64,000 nt of DNA. Source: Ancylostoma caninum (taxonomy: Eukaryota > Nematoda > Chromadorea > Rhabditida > Ancylostomatidae). Position numbers and translations under genes: made by a program. This document shows, one piece after another, positions 13,601 through 24,793 of this stretch; position 1 is the stretch's first letter, and each line of letters starts with the position of its first letter. A model generated the notes under the pieces. It was not told where the DNA came from, made no database searches, and saw only the letters and a program-made list of their open reading frames with translations. Location: NCBI GenBank assembly GCA_037903475.1, contig JBAJFG010000356.1, forward strand, positions 1-64,000. Reading direction: 5' to 3'.

Positions 13601-15040
13601 GCATGTTTGCTCACAAAGCCCATTCAGAATGAAAGTAATCATTCTTCTTTGCTTTTTTTCTGCTGTTCAATAGGAGCTGAAAAGTACCTAAATCACTGCC
13701 ACTGTATCCCTGTGTCTCTACGAAATTGAAGGGAAAAAGTCTTAAGAAGTTGTGAAAAATATTTCTAGTACAAACATGCCGGATTCCTGGATTATCTCTT
13801 TACTCTATTTCATTTTTTACTATTTTCTTTCATTTGTATGCTCAGCCATGACAGATTTGAGGAATAATTTCAAAAAAAAATTCTCGTTACGTTTGATTTT
13901 CAATAGCTTTTGGAGGTGCTTCCTACCAGTCGGCGTTGTCCAGAATTTCTGGATGGGACCATTTCGCAAAGGCAGATGAAGGGATTCTCCCAAGAAAACC
14001 TTAATGTGCTGATGTTCATTGGAAATAGAAGATCATCTTCGTTTGTGCCGTCCTAAGTATCTCTTATCAGATATTCTTGCGTGCACATGGTGAGACCAGA
14101 ATCAGCTGTAACCTTTGATTTAGTCAAGAAGCAATAGGTGATGAGTCTGGGTGGTCTGAAATACTGATTTTTTCCCTGAAGAACGCAGTGAAAATATTCC
14201 ATAGCTGGGCGATAGGAAGCGACGCACGTCCTAGTTCATTTCTCATTTTCTTACGGGATTAAGTAGCTCGTGCACATCAGCAACGCGAGCGTGCATAGGA
14301 ATAATTACTCGTAGCTCCTTTTTTTTTTTCGTGGTTTCATTCTTGTCTCGTAGCTTCCCTTTTGCTAATTCTTACTCCAACCTAATACAGTACAGTAGGA
14401 ATAATACTGAGCTTCGCTTCAGCATCAGCCTCACATTTTTATGTGTAAAGTGACTGTACACGTACTGTGTTATTGAAATCTCTTAGCTTCTAACCTTTAT
14501 GCGTGATTTAATGTCATTTGTTGTTCTACACATCAGTGAACAATTGATGATGAAGCACTCAGCTAGCAAGATTATTGTTTGACGGAAAACATTCTAAGAA
14601 ATTCTTTTTATCTTTCGCTCCCGAAAACTTAATGTACTTTCAGTGACCTTCTCACGATCACAATACACTCTAAGAACTAACATGAGAATTTTTCGATTAA
14701 TGCATTATTCTGTTCACGATAGACGGCTACGACCCGTTATGGCATAAAGAAATAGTGTCAACTTCGATAAAAGCTGGGGACTTTTTTCACTTGAACCACC
14801 CAAAAACTTTAGTATCGCATATCCGAAGGTGTCCGCTTTCAGTTTTTTTTTTGTTGGGAATGTAGCTTATGCGCTTACATCCATTGCGCTTTCATTGCTA
14901 GGTTTCCCGAAAAGTTGCCGGGCTTTCTGGAAAAGTTTCTTTTATTATTCTTTCCCTTTCCTTCCGTTTTCGTTAGAATTTCGCTTAAACAAAAATGGAA
15001 GGCTTTGATTTCAGCATTTCACACAGGTTGAGAACTTCGT

Positions 15041-15309
15041 CCGAAGAAATATTTGACGAACTTTAGGCGCGTAGCGCCTCCTTCAGATCTTAACAAAACC
15101 GTACAATTTATGCGTCGCAATATGAAAAAGTGGTGGCTGCGTTTCACACTCCGAGCTCGCCGTCAAAGAGGGAGTAATGAATTCGACCCGGAACCACAGT
15201 GGGTACTTAAAAGGTCGTGATACTCTACTCTGTGTTCCTGTAATCCACAGTAATCCAATTATCTCTGCTTCCCTTACTTTTCCACGGTCGATCAAGCATT
15301 AAGATTTAA
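15041..15309 (-). other. Probable 3' tail of the GIY-YIG retroelement relic
   Basis: Minus-strand sequence directly downstream of the GIY-YIG relic. It reads DLKEALRA just before a stop, and similar words follow the endonuclease domain in related elements as far as I recall. It has multiple stops and no open domain. The assignment is by position more than by content. Confidence 0.35.
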
Positions 15310-15800
15310 AAGCTCAACAAGTTCCTCCCTGCTTAATCTCCGATTTGCACTGCCTTATTTCTTTTAGCTCCAAGGTCTCCTTTTCCAGAGGTTTCTCGAG
15401 GTGACGATGCAACACTTCAACTTTAAAATCTGAGACAGACTTTCTCGTGTACATTGCCGTGAGATGCTTGGAGAAACTACTAGTAGGATAGATTGTGGTT
15501 GTCTGACTGCTCTTTGATGCTCGTTTAATCTTTTCCTAAGTGGCCTCTCCGTTTCTTCCACGTACCGCTGGCTATATGCAGTGCATGTGATGAGGTAACG
15601 GCACCGCATAAACGACAGATTTTTTGATCACGGCAGTACCGGAGATTCGTTGGTCACATCCCACTTCGTAAAAGCCCGACGATGTTAGCATCTGTTTGAG
15701 TGTAGGCGTTGATCGAAGTAAACAATTCTGACCTGACATGTGGGGGTCCTTCTGAAGTCGTTGTGTGAGCAGCATCTAGAAGAAGTGGTCACGCGGTTCT
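15310..15800 (-). pseudogene. Retroelement GIY-YIG endonuclease relic
   Basis: Read on the minus strand with at least two frame changes, this region gives the pattern of a GIY-YIG nuclease fused to a reverse transcriptase. A first frame (15775-15572) contains SGTAVIKKSVVYAV. The reading then shifts to a frame containing YVEETERPLRKRLNEHQRAV, which corresponds to the 'Y-GET-RPL--R--EH' stretch of the domain. A further shift gives HLTAMYTRKSVSDFKVEVL and then LEKETLELKEIR, which carries the conserved glutamate region. GIY-YIG domains of this type occur at the C-terminus of Penelope-like retroelements and are common in nematode genomes. I cannot see an intact reverse transcriptase upstream. The copy is broken and non-functional; the family assignment rests on these motifs alone. 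Confidence 0.62.
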
Positions 15801-16436
15801 GAACAGAAATCAAGAAGATTGTGTGCTACATCCCAGAAGGGATGGGTTCTTATTAAGACTAGAGATCCAGAAATTCTATAGAAATTCATGCTGATCTAGC
15901 CCAAACCCGCATCCCTCATCTAAATCCGAGTCATCAACCCTGTTCAGGTACTTCAACCTCAATAAAATAAATTCCAAAAACCTACCACACCTTGTTTTCA
16001 GCTACTCAACCTCAGCAGCGCTAGGACCCATGAGCACGTAGTCAAGCGAGGACAGAGAAGCAAACCAATCTTGACGTTTTGCTTCTCCTAACACTAAACA
16101 CCGTTGACTTGCTCCGTTATGGTTTTCTCAAAGTCTGTAACATTTCCAGCAACTTGCCAACCACTATAAACTCACATTCTAGGTTGAATTAAAGGTCGCT
16201 TTCTATTCATTGAAAATCCCCACATGTTCAAAATTCAAATTGGCGAGCTCAGGATGACAGCACGTTTGCAGTCAATGGGCAAAATTATCCCCATTTTTGA
16301 GACATAATGAGCTAATCCTCTGTATGCTGTAAGTTTCACCTTCAACGTATACGGTATGGCCAGAGCCGCACTGATCTGAGGAGCATGTAACACAGTAGCA
16401 GAAACCGGAAGCACCGTTACAGAGGAGAAGTACTGT
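15801..16436. other. No gene recognised
   Basis: Low-information sequence between the retroelement relic and the candidate exon at 16.4 kb. It may include more of the degenerate retroelement upstream of the GIY-YIG domain, but no reverse transcriptase motif was seen. Confidence 0.5.
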
Positions 16437-16625
16437 ATGCCACGCCGCGAAGAGAATCGCCGCGTGCCTCTGATTCAGCCTTGCTTGTTTTTCTCATTGC
16501 TGCTTCTCGTCTACGGGCTTGGAATCTGCACTGGCTTTGCACCATCTGCTAAAGATCATCCGCTCTATGTGAGCCTAGATACTGTAGAGGAAATGCACCG
16601 CATAAGGAGCAATATTAAGGCGTAA
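16437..16625 (+). CDS. Candidate first exon of a secreted or membrane protein
   Basis: A 62-codon frame beginning MPRREENRRVPLIQP, followed by a strongly hydrophobic stretch (CLFFSLLLLVYGLGI, about residues 16-30). The basic start and single hydrophobic segment look like a signal peptide or signal anchor. The codons TAT|GTGAGC at 16566-16569 could be a 5' splice site, which would leave a 44-residue first exon; the frame otherwise stops at 16623. A possible acceptor (GTTACAG) lies about 15 bases before the ATG. I found no downstream exon with matching phase and recognise no family. It could be chance. Confidence 0.25.
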   Translation: MPRREENRRVPLIQPCLFFSLLLLVYGLGICTGFAPSAKDHPLYVSLDTVEEMHRIRSNIKA

Positions 16626-17060
16626 CGCCTGACAATTGTCCAGCAATTCATTCTCCAAACCTTGTAGATGGAATATGTGGAGCAAACATCTCATTAGTGG
16701 AGACATGTACAGCGCAGAAAATACCACTTTGAGATCTGGTTGTTGATGCATGGCATGCAAGTAGCTGATTAAATAGGCGAACAATTTGAAGCTGGAGGAG
16801 AAAGCCGGAAAACAACATAAGCAGTAAAAATTGCATTGCTTTTATGGGAAAGGTAGTGGTTTTTCAACTCATAAACCACGTAACTTTACCAAATGCGAAT
16901 ATTCCCCTTCATATTTTGAGAGGTAGTCAGCAGCTTTTCAAACTTACTTTTCGAATGCGTAAAAATTTCTGTGTTGGGTTGGTGTCAGCTTTTTTTCGAA
17001 CCCTCATTTTCGTCATTGTTACTTCAAAACAAATATTCGTTAATGGCAGTTCAAATTTGA
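16626..17060. other. No gene recognised
   Basis: AT-rich DNA between the candidate exon and the hairpin element. It contains short frames on both strands, none recognised. Confidence 0.5.
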
Positions 17061-17291
17061 GGTTGAGTGGGGTAAAATGGAGTTGGGGGGGGGACTTGAT
17101 ATAAGTCGACAATATGACCTGTCCTGCACGTTCTGACTTGTTTGCATTTCAGGTAACTACTGTACGTTAGGAGAGCTAACAACTCAGAGCGTTCTGGACG
17201 TGTCAACTAACAGGTCAGAACGTGCAGGACAGGTCATATTATCGACTTATATCAAGTGCCCCCCCCCAACTCCATTTTACCCGGTTGAGTG
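17061..17291. mobile_element. Hairpin MITE with 9-bp target duplication (Mutator-like?)
   Basis: The element runs from 17070 to 17282 (213 bp). It opens GGGTAAAATGGAGTTGGGGG and closes with the exact inverse, so that about 75 bp at each end can pair (CTTGATATAAGTCG and GACCTGTCCTGCACGTTC are mirrored). It is flanked by GGTTGAGTG on both sides (17061-17069 and 17283-17291), a perfect 9-bp direct duplication. A 9-bp duplication is typical of Mutator-like elements, though other superfamilies occasionally give similar lengths. There is no coding capacity, so it would need a transposase in trans. The near-identity of the arms suggests a fairly recent insertion. Confidence 0.85.
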
Positions 17292-18423
17292 CCCACTAAC
17301 ATTATTTGCGAATTCTGGCAGATGAAGAAAACGCAACGTTCGCCATCCCCCCTCCTCTCCTGTCTGCGGAATTTCACTTGATTCGTTCTCAAAACTGTGC
17401 AGCAGCAACGAAGCCTAAACAACGAAATAGGTCGAGTTCAAAGCCTAGGTCAAGCTCCCGTGCTTGTGGCCATCCCCCTTTCTCTTAGCCGCAATAGAAC
17501 AATGATGACGACAAATTGAGGAGAGGACGGCAGCAAGTAGGGGGATTGCGCTGTCTTCGCCAGCATTATTTACGCAGAAACTGGGTAGGAACGGAAAGGG
17601 GGCAACGTCTAAGCATTATTATCGAACACTCATAGGATGTGGGATCAAATGCCTGTTCCAACATACGAGATCAAATAAGTTAAGTACTCAAGTATTCGCG
17701 GAAGGTAAGGCATTGTAACCAAAGGGTAGCCACTTTGCACACCCAATTTTTGACCTTATAATCTTAGCATATTTCGGAAGTATCGTGAGAGCTCAATACT
17801 TTCTCAAAGGCATAACTTTTTCTTAGTCCTAAAAATATTGTTTTTTGTCGTTCATTATTCGGGTACGTTAAACAGGAGTGGTAGAGTTGTGCGAGCCATG
17901 AGGTGAGGACGGATGGCAAGAGATCGATAAGCCGTCTTTTTTACCCTACGGATCTTCGCAAAATTATTTTTTTTCTGAACTACAGTCCACCCGCACCGTA
18001 GCAAAACAAATAACCGTTGGAGAATCAGTACTACTTTATAAAGTAGTCACTTGTAGATCCAAACACCACGGAATTCCTTAACAGGGAAGAAATGAGCGAA
18101 AATTAAAAGTTCTTCAATAACTAGCTCCAACAGTACTCAAGCATCTACTAGAATTCTAGTCAAAAAAGCAACGCAGTTAGCAGGAAAATATTGAAAAAGT
18201 GGTGTAAATCTGTGTGATTCTGAAAGCATAATGAGGATATTCTCTTGAGAAGATGATGGATTGACAAATAGATCAGCTGCTGGTAGAGGTTTTCCGAGCC
18301 CAAAAAAAGGTTGATGCTCTAGTAGCGAAAACGAGACCGAGAAAACACGTACAATTAGCTGAGGAATAAGTTCGTCTGCTCCTAGGAGAACCTGCTATAA
18401 GTACAGTGAACGGCAAAATAACG
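17292..18423. other. No gene recognised
   Basis: Contains a dispersed-repeat fragment (17431-17480, similar to 10150-10205) and AT-rich DNA. A 60-codon frame at 17306-17488 is not recognised and overlaps the repeat. Confidence 0.5.
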
Positions 18424-18655
18424 GTGGCCCATTCGCGGCCTCGAGAAGGACGCAGCGCGACCGCGCCGTACGCGCCAGGATTCCGGTGTCGTCTGCCGTC
18501 GGACGGCTATTTCTAGGCTCTCTCCTTCCCGATTTGCTCGAAAATACTCGAAATCGGGTAGAAAAGCAGGTAGAAAAAGCACAACAGCAGCAGAAACATC
18601 GGCGCGCGCGGCGCGGTTGCGCGACGTCCTTCTCGAGGTCGCGAATGGGCCAACG
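18424..18655. repeat. GC-rich long hairpin
   Basis: The left arm starting at 18424 (GGTGGCCCATTCGCGGCCTC then GAGAAGGACG) is mirrored by the right arm ending at 18655 (ACGTCCTTCTCGAGGTCGCG then AATGGGCCAACGCC). The arms are about 45 bp with a few mismatches, and the loop of about 140 bp is also GC-rich. The frames of 118 and 139 codons on the minus strand come from this repeat. It ends about 100 bp before a stray TTAA-family terminus at 18760 and may be the body of that element. Confidence 0.75.
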
Positions 18656-18759
18656 CCATTGACCTCCGCTGTAGGTAAAGAAACACTTCCTGAGCATCTT
18701 GTGCGGCAAAAGTATTCCCGAAGTTCGAGGTTTTTCAAAACTGCGAATATATTTGAGAC

Positions 18760-18786
18760 GAAATTTTCCGTGGGTGCTGCCTCTAA
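18760..18786. mobile_element. Stray terminus of AGGCAG/TTAA element
   Basis: Reads GAAATTTTCCGTGGGTGCTG followed by CCTCTAA. This is the right end of the TTAA-inserting family found complete at 47.1, 54.5 and 56.5 kb, except that the target TTTAA has mutated to TCTAA. I could not find a matching left end upstream, so the element is truncated or diverged. Confidence 0.6.
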
Positions 18787-19204
18787 ACAAATTAGTTAAA
18801 TTAATCCGTTCCATTTGGCCTTAAGTGCATTACACAGACTAGATGGGTTAGATTAGGTGTTGCATGCAATCGATCCCCAATTATGTACGTTCAATTTTCA
18901 GGTATAAATTTTCCAGCATGCGATGTCACTCATCGATTTACGAATTGTATTTATTTTCTTTAATTGCCGTAGGGTCTTAGAAGGTGAAATTTTTATTGTA
19001 CTTGTGGAATGCTAGACGAAATAAATTTCTAATTAAGGAAAAACTGTTGATTTTTTTGCTGATGTGGAATAGATCGCGGTTATTTACAAGCTCTTACAGC
19101 CTTGTTATCTAAGATATTTTCCTAGATGTTGGGGTACACTTTTCTTAAAGAAATTTTTCACATTTTTTTACGATTCCTTCTGTACATCATGTTTTTGGGC
19201 GTAC
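18787..19204. other. No gene recognised
   Basis: AT-rich DNA. If the minus-strand candidate gene at 19.2-19.7 kb is real, this is its 3' flank. No clear AATAAA was found on that strand. Confidence 0.45.
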
Positions 19205-19689
19205 TTATTTCCATGTTGTCCCACATTCTCTCTTGTTCAGTAAAACCGAACGCTTTCCAAGCAGCGACTCCTTCCGTATTGGCGTCCGATTATTAAATTT
19301 ACCCGCCCCCAAAACAATGGAGCGGAACACATGCCCGCTTGGCTCCTCCTCCGGCACCTCATCAGACGAGGAACCAATACCTTAGCCATCAACGTCTTCT
19401 CCCTATTACCCTTACTACTTGGGCTGAGTTTAGTTTGTTATTGGGCTGTATATACACAGCACACGATGACTGATGTGTGATGGATTACCGCGTGCCGGCC
19501 GGCTGCCGGAGCTAGCTGGCTGGCTTTCGGGCAGCTTCGGCGGAGCCGATGCCTCCTCCACTGCCGAGGATGTCAAATTTTTCCATTCATCTCGTCTTGC
19601 AGCCCCTTGAGCGCTTACTGGCTGGCTGGCGGGCAGTTCGCCTCCTCCAACCGACTTTGACTGACTCCGCTCCTCCGCCCATCCGATAA
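19205..19689 (-). CDS. Candidate last two exons of an unknown protein
   Basis: Minus strand. The proposed exon 19689-19489 (acceptor GTGTCAG) reads ERSQSKSVGGGELPASQPVS and, further on, SSAVEEASAPPKLPESQPAS. It ends CGCG|GTAATC. The proposed exon 19380-19205 continues in phase with GIGSSSDEVPEEEPSGHVF and ends KRECGTTWK before TAA. The acceptor of the second exon is AAG rather than CAG, which is weak. The product would be a polar, Ser/Pro/Glu-rich, probably unstructured C-terminus; two similar sub-repeats (SQPVS and SQPAS contexts) lie in the first exon. I recognise no family. Evidence is phase agreement and composition only. Confidence 0.28.
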
Positions 19690-20137
19690 CTGACACTCAA
19701 AACGAGGCTTTTATGGCATCAACGTCCTGGAGAAGAGAATAATTCTTCATAGACGTGGATTTTGACAGGCAGCTGACGATATCGGTCAGGATGCTTGTGC
19801 GTCAGCTATGCGGATACGTAATCGACACGAGCGTCCTGGATTTTGCAAGAAAAAAATGGACTCCGCATATTGACTAGTGGGCATTATGGAGAACTTTGCA
19901 TGAATTTTCTTTTTTCGCTTGAATTTCTCTACCTTAACAGTCTTTGGCACAAGTGTAAAAAGTTGCCATCTTTCACGTTGTTATAGTACATAATTATTGT
20001 AGGTATTATTTATTGCATTTTCTATTGCTGTTTGTTCATCCACCATTACAGAATTAGCTCTGCCCCACTTTTTCAAACTCAACCCAAGGTTCTCTTTGAT
20101 TTCTAGGATACATGGGGGACATGCAGTAAGGGCTTTA

Positions 20138-20387
20138 TTAGGTCCAGAAGCCATCACCGCGCGGCATCATCTGGCTCTGGATTACTCGATGAGGACCTTT
20201 CGCTAGATTTTTTTTGTTACCATTTTCCCTTTTTGCCTTATCTTCATTGCTTTTCCTAATGTCCCTAACCTTATTTATTGTTTCTGGCTCAGCGATTTTG
20301 TTGCAAGATTTCGTAGTGCATCCACTGCAAAGATTGTGCACGAATCCACGCTCTGCGGCGGATTCGTCGTGGAACTTTTTTGGTCTT
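20138..20387 (-). CDS. Candidate terminal exon of an unknown protein
   Basis: Minus strand. A good acceptor (AAATTTTCAG at 20388-20397) opens an 82-codon frame reading RPKKFHDESAAERGFVHNLC, then SGCTTKSCNKIAEPETINKV, with a lysine-rich tail ending MMPRGDGFWT. The stop TAA overlaps an AATAAA polyadenylation signal (20134-20139). Composition and the coincidence of stop and signal favour a real last exon. It has three closely spaced cysteines, no transmembrane segment and no family I know. The best upstream donor (GTAAGT at about 20871) does not give the right phase, so the preceding exon is unidentified. The overlapping plus-strand hydrophobic frame is probably its shadow. Confidence 0.4.
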
Positions 20388-20600
20388 CTGAAAATTTTTC
20401 CAAATGGATTCAAGCATTTGGGAAAATTCCCATTAAAAAGAGAATTACTTTTGTGTTCTATTTCCTTCAAAATTTTCTTTTGTTATATCTTATGCACATA
20501 CGTTTTGCACTTTTTTTCCAAAAATGGGGCTGTCACAAAACGATGTTTGAAAATGGCTGTTTTGTGAGCTCGGATGTGATTGTGAAACGAAACGTTCAGA

Positions 20601-20780
20601 ATTCATCCATTCATTCCATCATTCATTCATTTGCCCACTCATGCATTCGCTCATTGATTAATTAATTCATCTATTCATTCATTGACCCATTCATTTATTT
20701 ATTTATTCATTCATTCATCCAATCATTCATTCATTCATTCATTCATTCATTCATTCATTCATTCATTCATTCATTCATTC
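20601..20780. repeat. (ATTC)n microsatellite
   Basis: Tetranucleotide repeat, imperfect from 20601 and pure from about 20724 to 20780. The ORFs crossing it (IHSFIHSF... peptides) are artefacts. Confidence 0.95.
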
Positions 20781-20896
20781 GTTCACTTGTTCACTCCGCA
20801 CAAGAGAATCGACTACGAGTGGGAATTACAAATAAATTGCACAACGATCTTTGCTACTTTTGCCACTTACATCAATGAAATCCGAATTTTTTCCAG

Positions 20897-21120
20897 AAGC
20901 TTTCCAGCAACCAATCAAAGATTCTATCCTCTCCCCCTTCAATGCCTGGCTTCCTGGGACTTCCTGGTTCGATGTCCTGAAATCAAATGAAGCCTTGCTT
21001 CCTCCCAAGGACAACTCTCAGATGCCTTTTTTGCGTGAGCTGCGCGGATTCTGTCCGGACCTCTCACAACATAGCAATCTTCCCGGCCGCGAACGTCACG
21101 AAATCGGATACTTGGGGTAG
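20897..21120 (+). CDS. Candidate exon of an unknown protein
   Basis: A strong acceptor (AATTTTTTCCAG) at 20896 opens a 74-codon plus-strand frame containing QQPIKDSILSPFNAWLPGTS, then WFDVLKSNEALLPPKDN, ending ERHEIGYLG before TAG. It reads like a globular domain. However, the minus strand of the same DNA is also open (acceptor GATTTCAG near 20976, donor GTAAGT near 20871), so the strand is not settled. No upstream exon or family was recognised. Confidence 0.28.
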
Positions 21121-23231
21121 ACAGTTAGAATGGATGACGATGGGCGTGGTCGTCCGTTTTCCCACGCAAAAACATCCGTTCGCTGACCTTTCCGCAACAC
21201 AAAAGCATGTAACATTAGAGCCGCGATTTTCTCTTTGACTGTTTGTGCTGTGCGTCTGGTCGAGTATGGCCCGTTCGTCTGTTAATGCATGGATTTCATT
21301 AGCTACTTTTAAAGGTAACCTGAGAACCTAAGGCGAGCTTAATGTAGATATACTCTGTTTCGTTCCTCTAACATACACTTAATATAAATGGAGAAGAACT
21401 AGGGCAAGAGTCTAACCAATATGAGTCCATTGTAACCAGGTTTGAATTTCCAAGCTTTCTCATCTGTTGTTCCCAATGGCTGAATATGGAAAGTTTCTGG
21501 GCCTAATTTTTCAAACAAATTCTGACGTAATGCCGTAGTTGTACCCTACTATAATAACCTTTCTGTACCGTCATCCACAGGTAGTGCCATCTGGTTGCGT
21601 TGACTTAAGTTCACATTTAAGTTCCTTGTAGTAGTCTAGAACAGTTTCTCTAGACATCGCACTCTCGTCCACACACAAGAACGTCCAGCAGATTTCGAGA
21701 TTACGGTTCTCCACTGCTTCTTAACGAGTCCATTAGAAAGAAAGATGATGGAAACAGTAGGGACAAGAAAAAGATCACCAGAGATCAACAATAAAGAAGA
21801 GCTGTTGGAAGCAATGAGGTTTATCTCGTAAGGAGTCACTTTCCAACCAACACCCCCATGTCCTCATTTGCTTGCGCGCAGCTGTTGGATGAGGCGTTCT
21901 TCTCCTACAGTTCTGCGAACTCCCACTAATTCGTATGATGTGTTGTATTTTTGTAGGCTTGGGAATGGCGTTATAACGGCGAAAGCTTGCCTAATGAAGT
22001 GGCTAGTATTGAAGTCTCGAGAGCTTAAACACAATTACATTTCTGTTTTGCCTGGGTAGCTCTGCTCCCGGGTAGCAAACAAGTTTCCTATGTATCGGAA
22101 GCCACTTCAGATGGAGGTCGAAGCATCGACTGGATGCAAAGACATCTCTCTCTTCTGATCAGAGAGTCTCACAATAAGTGTAATAAATTATTACGGATGT
22201 GGATTAGCGCAGTTCTGTTCAACGCACCTGGTTAACGTAGAAAAACATTATCGCTCAACGTTGCTATTTTCTATTCTATTTTAGTACATTCGAGCGACCA
22301 CCATAAATGGTAAAAACAAAAAAGGCGAAAATTTCACCCTTTTCCGTAAATAACTTAGTATTTCAAATCATCCGGTCTAGCCAACAACTGGAAAACATAT
22401 CCTTCTCTTTTTGAGGGTAGTTGTCGCTCTGGTCTAGAGGAAGCTCCAGGCATCGTACCCATGATCACACCGAAGGCTGCCGTGATCTGAATTTTATAAC
22501 ATTTCCGTTATTGGCTACCGATAGGTTCTCTCAGTAGGCGGCCTGAGTTTTTGGCTGGTCTTCGGCATAGCCCGGTCCTTTTTCCTCCTTCTTCATCATT
22601 CTCCCTCCTCATCATTGATTCCCTCTATTTTTACTGCATCTACAAATCATTGAATCTATTACATAACCATTTGTAAGGCCGCCAGTGTACGACGCACTAG
22701 CCCTCAAGACCTGATAGCCCTAGACTCTTGTTGATGTAGTACATGCGGCTAGACATAGCCTTAATGCATAATGGATTAATCACCAGTTAACGTTCTTGTC
22801 ATATGTATTATCCTGATCGCTCATCAATCCTAATGTCAGTATTAGACCTAATAAATCCTTACTGATCCTGTGTTAATCCAGTAATATCAGGAGCCACGCC
22901 GAACAACGTTATTTTATCTGTAATTGCTCTAACTTTTTACTTCATATTTCTGGTGGGTATATTGATGGATGATCGATCGATAAGACTCACCCATCCATCG
23001 ATTTGTAACAGTGTTGGAGCAGTTTCCAATGAATTGTACCCTTCCTCTTAGTGTAGAAGGTAGGGCAACATTTACCAGAACTCGGGTGACCAAACCAACG
23101 AATTTTTGTCCAGCAATGAGTGTACTTTATTGCATGCTGAGCTGCCCTTCAGAACTTATAGGTTTCTACGGGTTTTCAAACTGATCTTATCTTTAAAATG
23201 ACATAATGATTGGGATTCACTCCCCCGTATA
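21121..23231. other. No gene recognised
   Basis: Two kilobases with only short frames. At 22430-22620 the minus strand has a purine-rich, protein-like reading (GPGYAEDQPK) that may be old retroelement 3' sequence, but I cannot confirm that. Confidence 0.5.
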
Positions 23232-24793
23232 TAGTGTGTTTCATAATTATAGGGACACCCGAGTTTTTGCTGTAGCGAGCTTCAGCGTGAACCAGTCGAT
23301 CTGATTTTTTCTTTATTCAATTCAGGATGTGAAATAACCTCTGGAGACATACTTTTCGTTAACATCTTCAATATATAAGATTTTTTATAGAGAAAGGTAG
23401 AAAAACCAGTGTTTCAAAATTATAGGGACACTTGGACTTGATGAAACGATTTACCCAGAAAACGGAATCTGTCGGTGCAGTTGTTACCAGTGGGTTATTC
23501 CCTATCCAGTGCTAATCCAAACCTTCTGTGCTTCAAACTTATGAAGGCGTTCCAGAAGAGGTTCAACCCAACATCGATCTTAGTTTCTCGAACTGTGCTT
23601 TAAAGTTTTTTTTAGCATAAAAGTTCTAGACGCATTAGGCATGCAACCATCTAGAATTTGTCTTAGAACCATTTTCCGCTAGAAGTGAGTGTTTACAAGC
23701 GCTTTTCAGGTACAAGGCGTCGAGTTTGTGGCAGCTTTATCGTGCTGTGGTGCCTTAACCCACGGGGATAACTGCACTTTCTTGAACCAAAGCAAACTTT
23801 TGTCAACGATAACCACTCAGATGTGGTGTTGAATGATCACACAGGATTTGATGAATGCCCCTATGTTGAAATATAGTTGATACAAGGACGTTGAACAACT
23901 TACGCCGTGCACGACATGACATGCTCGAACAAGCCATTTCGCCTCCCAAGTACCGTCTTGGGAAACTAATTCATTTTTCTAGAAATATTATCTGATCTTA
24001 TGAATAAGAGAGAATTGGATCGATTCATACAGAAAAGAGGCCTTATCGAAGAATTATGTTTTCTTTTTATGATGGGATTTAGGAAGCGTCTGTGTGCAGT
24101 GTCGATTGGATCTCCTGCATGTCGTAGGCTGTTCATCACCTTTGTATCAATTAGAATTTAGAATAGTGACGTTTAGCAAATACTGTGTGATCATTCTACA
24201 TCACATGTGAGTGGTTATGATTGACAAAAGTTTGCTTTGGTTCAAGAAAGTGCAGTTATCCCCGTGGGTCAAGGCACCACAACACGATAAAGCTGCCATA
24301 AACTCGACGCCTTGTACCTGAAAAACGCTTGTGAACACTCATTCCTAGCGGAAAATAGTCCTAAGACAAACCCTAAATGGTTCCATGCTTAATGCGTCTA
24401 GAACTTTTATGCTAAAAAACTTAAGCACACTGTTCAAGAAACTAAGATCGATGTTGGGCCGAATCTCATCTGGAACACTTTCACCAAATTGAAGAACCGA
24501 AGGTTTGGATTGGCTACGGATACGGAATAACCCACTGGTAACAAATGCATTGACAGATTCCGTTTTCTGGGTAAATCGTTTCATCAAGTCCAAGTGTCCC
24601 TATAATTTTGAAACACTGGTTTTTCTATCTTTCTCTATAAAAATCTTATATATTGATGATGTTAATAAAAAAATATGTCTCTAGAGCATACTTCACATTC
24701 TGAATTGAATAAAGAAAAAATCAGATCGATTGGTTCACGGTGAAGCTCGCTACAGCAAAAAATCGGGTGTCCCTATAATTATGAAACGCACTG
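23232..24793. mobile_element. Palindromic Tc1-like element with IR/DR ends
   Basis: The element is 1562 bp between TA dinucleotides. The termini are TAGTGTGTTTCATAATTATA on the left and, inverted, CAGTGCGTTTCATAATTATA on the right, both followed by GGGACACCCG. A second, internal copy of the end motif (CAGTGTTTCAAAATTATAGG) lies about 175 bp in from each end, the IR/DR layout seen in some Tc1-like transposons. The inverted repeat does not stop there: the arms continue to about 23840 on the left and 24190 on the right, so some 600 bp at each end can pair, leaving a loop of about 350 bp. The loop and arms contain no recognisable transposase. It is a non-autonomous foldback derivative. Mismatches between arms are frequent enough to exclude a recent artefactual inversion. 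Confidence 0.82.

Larger units (their letters stand above)
5191..15040. other. 10 kb with no recognisable gene
   Basis: A long AT-rich stretch with short frames in all six readings and nothing resembling a known domain. Minor items: a C-rich run at 6383-6408; GC-rich repeat-like sequence at 7985-8200 with two GTGCGTCT motifs, similar in order to sequence near 31.4 and 60.2 kb; (AAAT)n at 10603-10628; and 10150-10205, which shares the motif GTCGAGTTCA..GCCTAGG with 17431-17480. A 115-codon frame at 11574-11921 overlaps a second open frame and is not recognised. Confidence 0.55.

Noticed and set aside
18382..18814. 118- and 139-codon minus-strand frames
   Set aside because: They read through a GC-rich hairpin and a transposon end and overlap in two frames.
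20214..20567. Hydrophobic 117-codon plus-strand frame as a membrane protein
   Set aside because: It is antisense to the more convincing minus-strand exon; hydrophobicity comes from T-rich antisense of lysine codons.
24345..24593. 82-codon minus-strand frame as a Tc1 transposase fragment
   Set aside because: It lies in one arm of the palindrome and shows no DDE or paired-domain motif.
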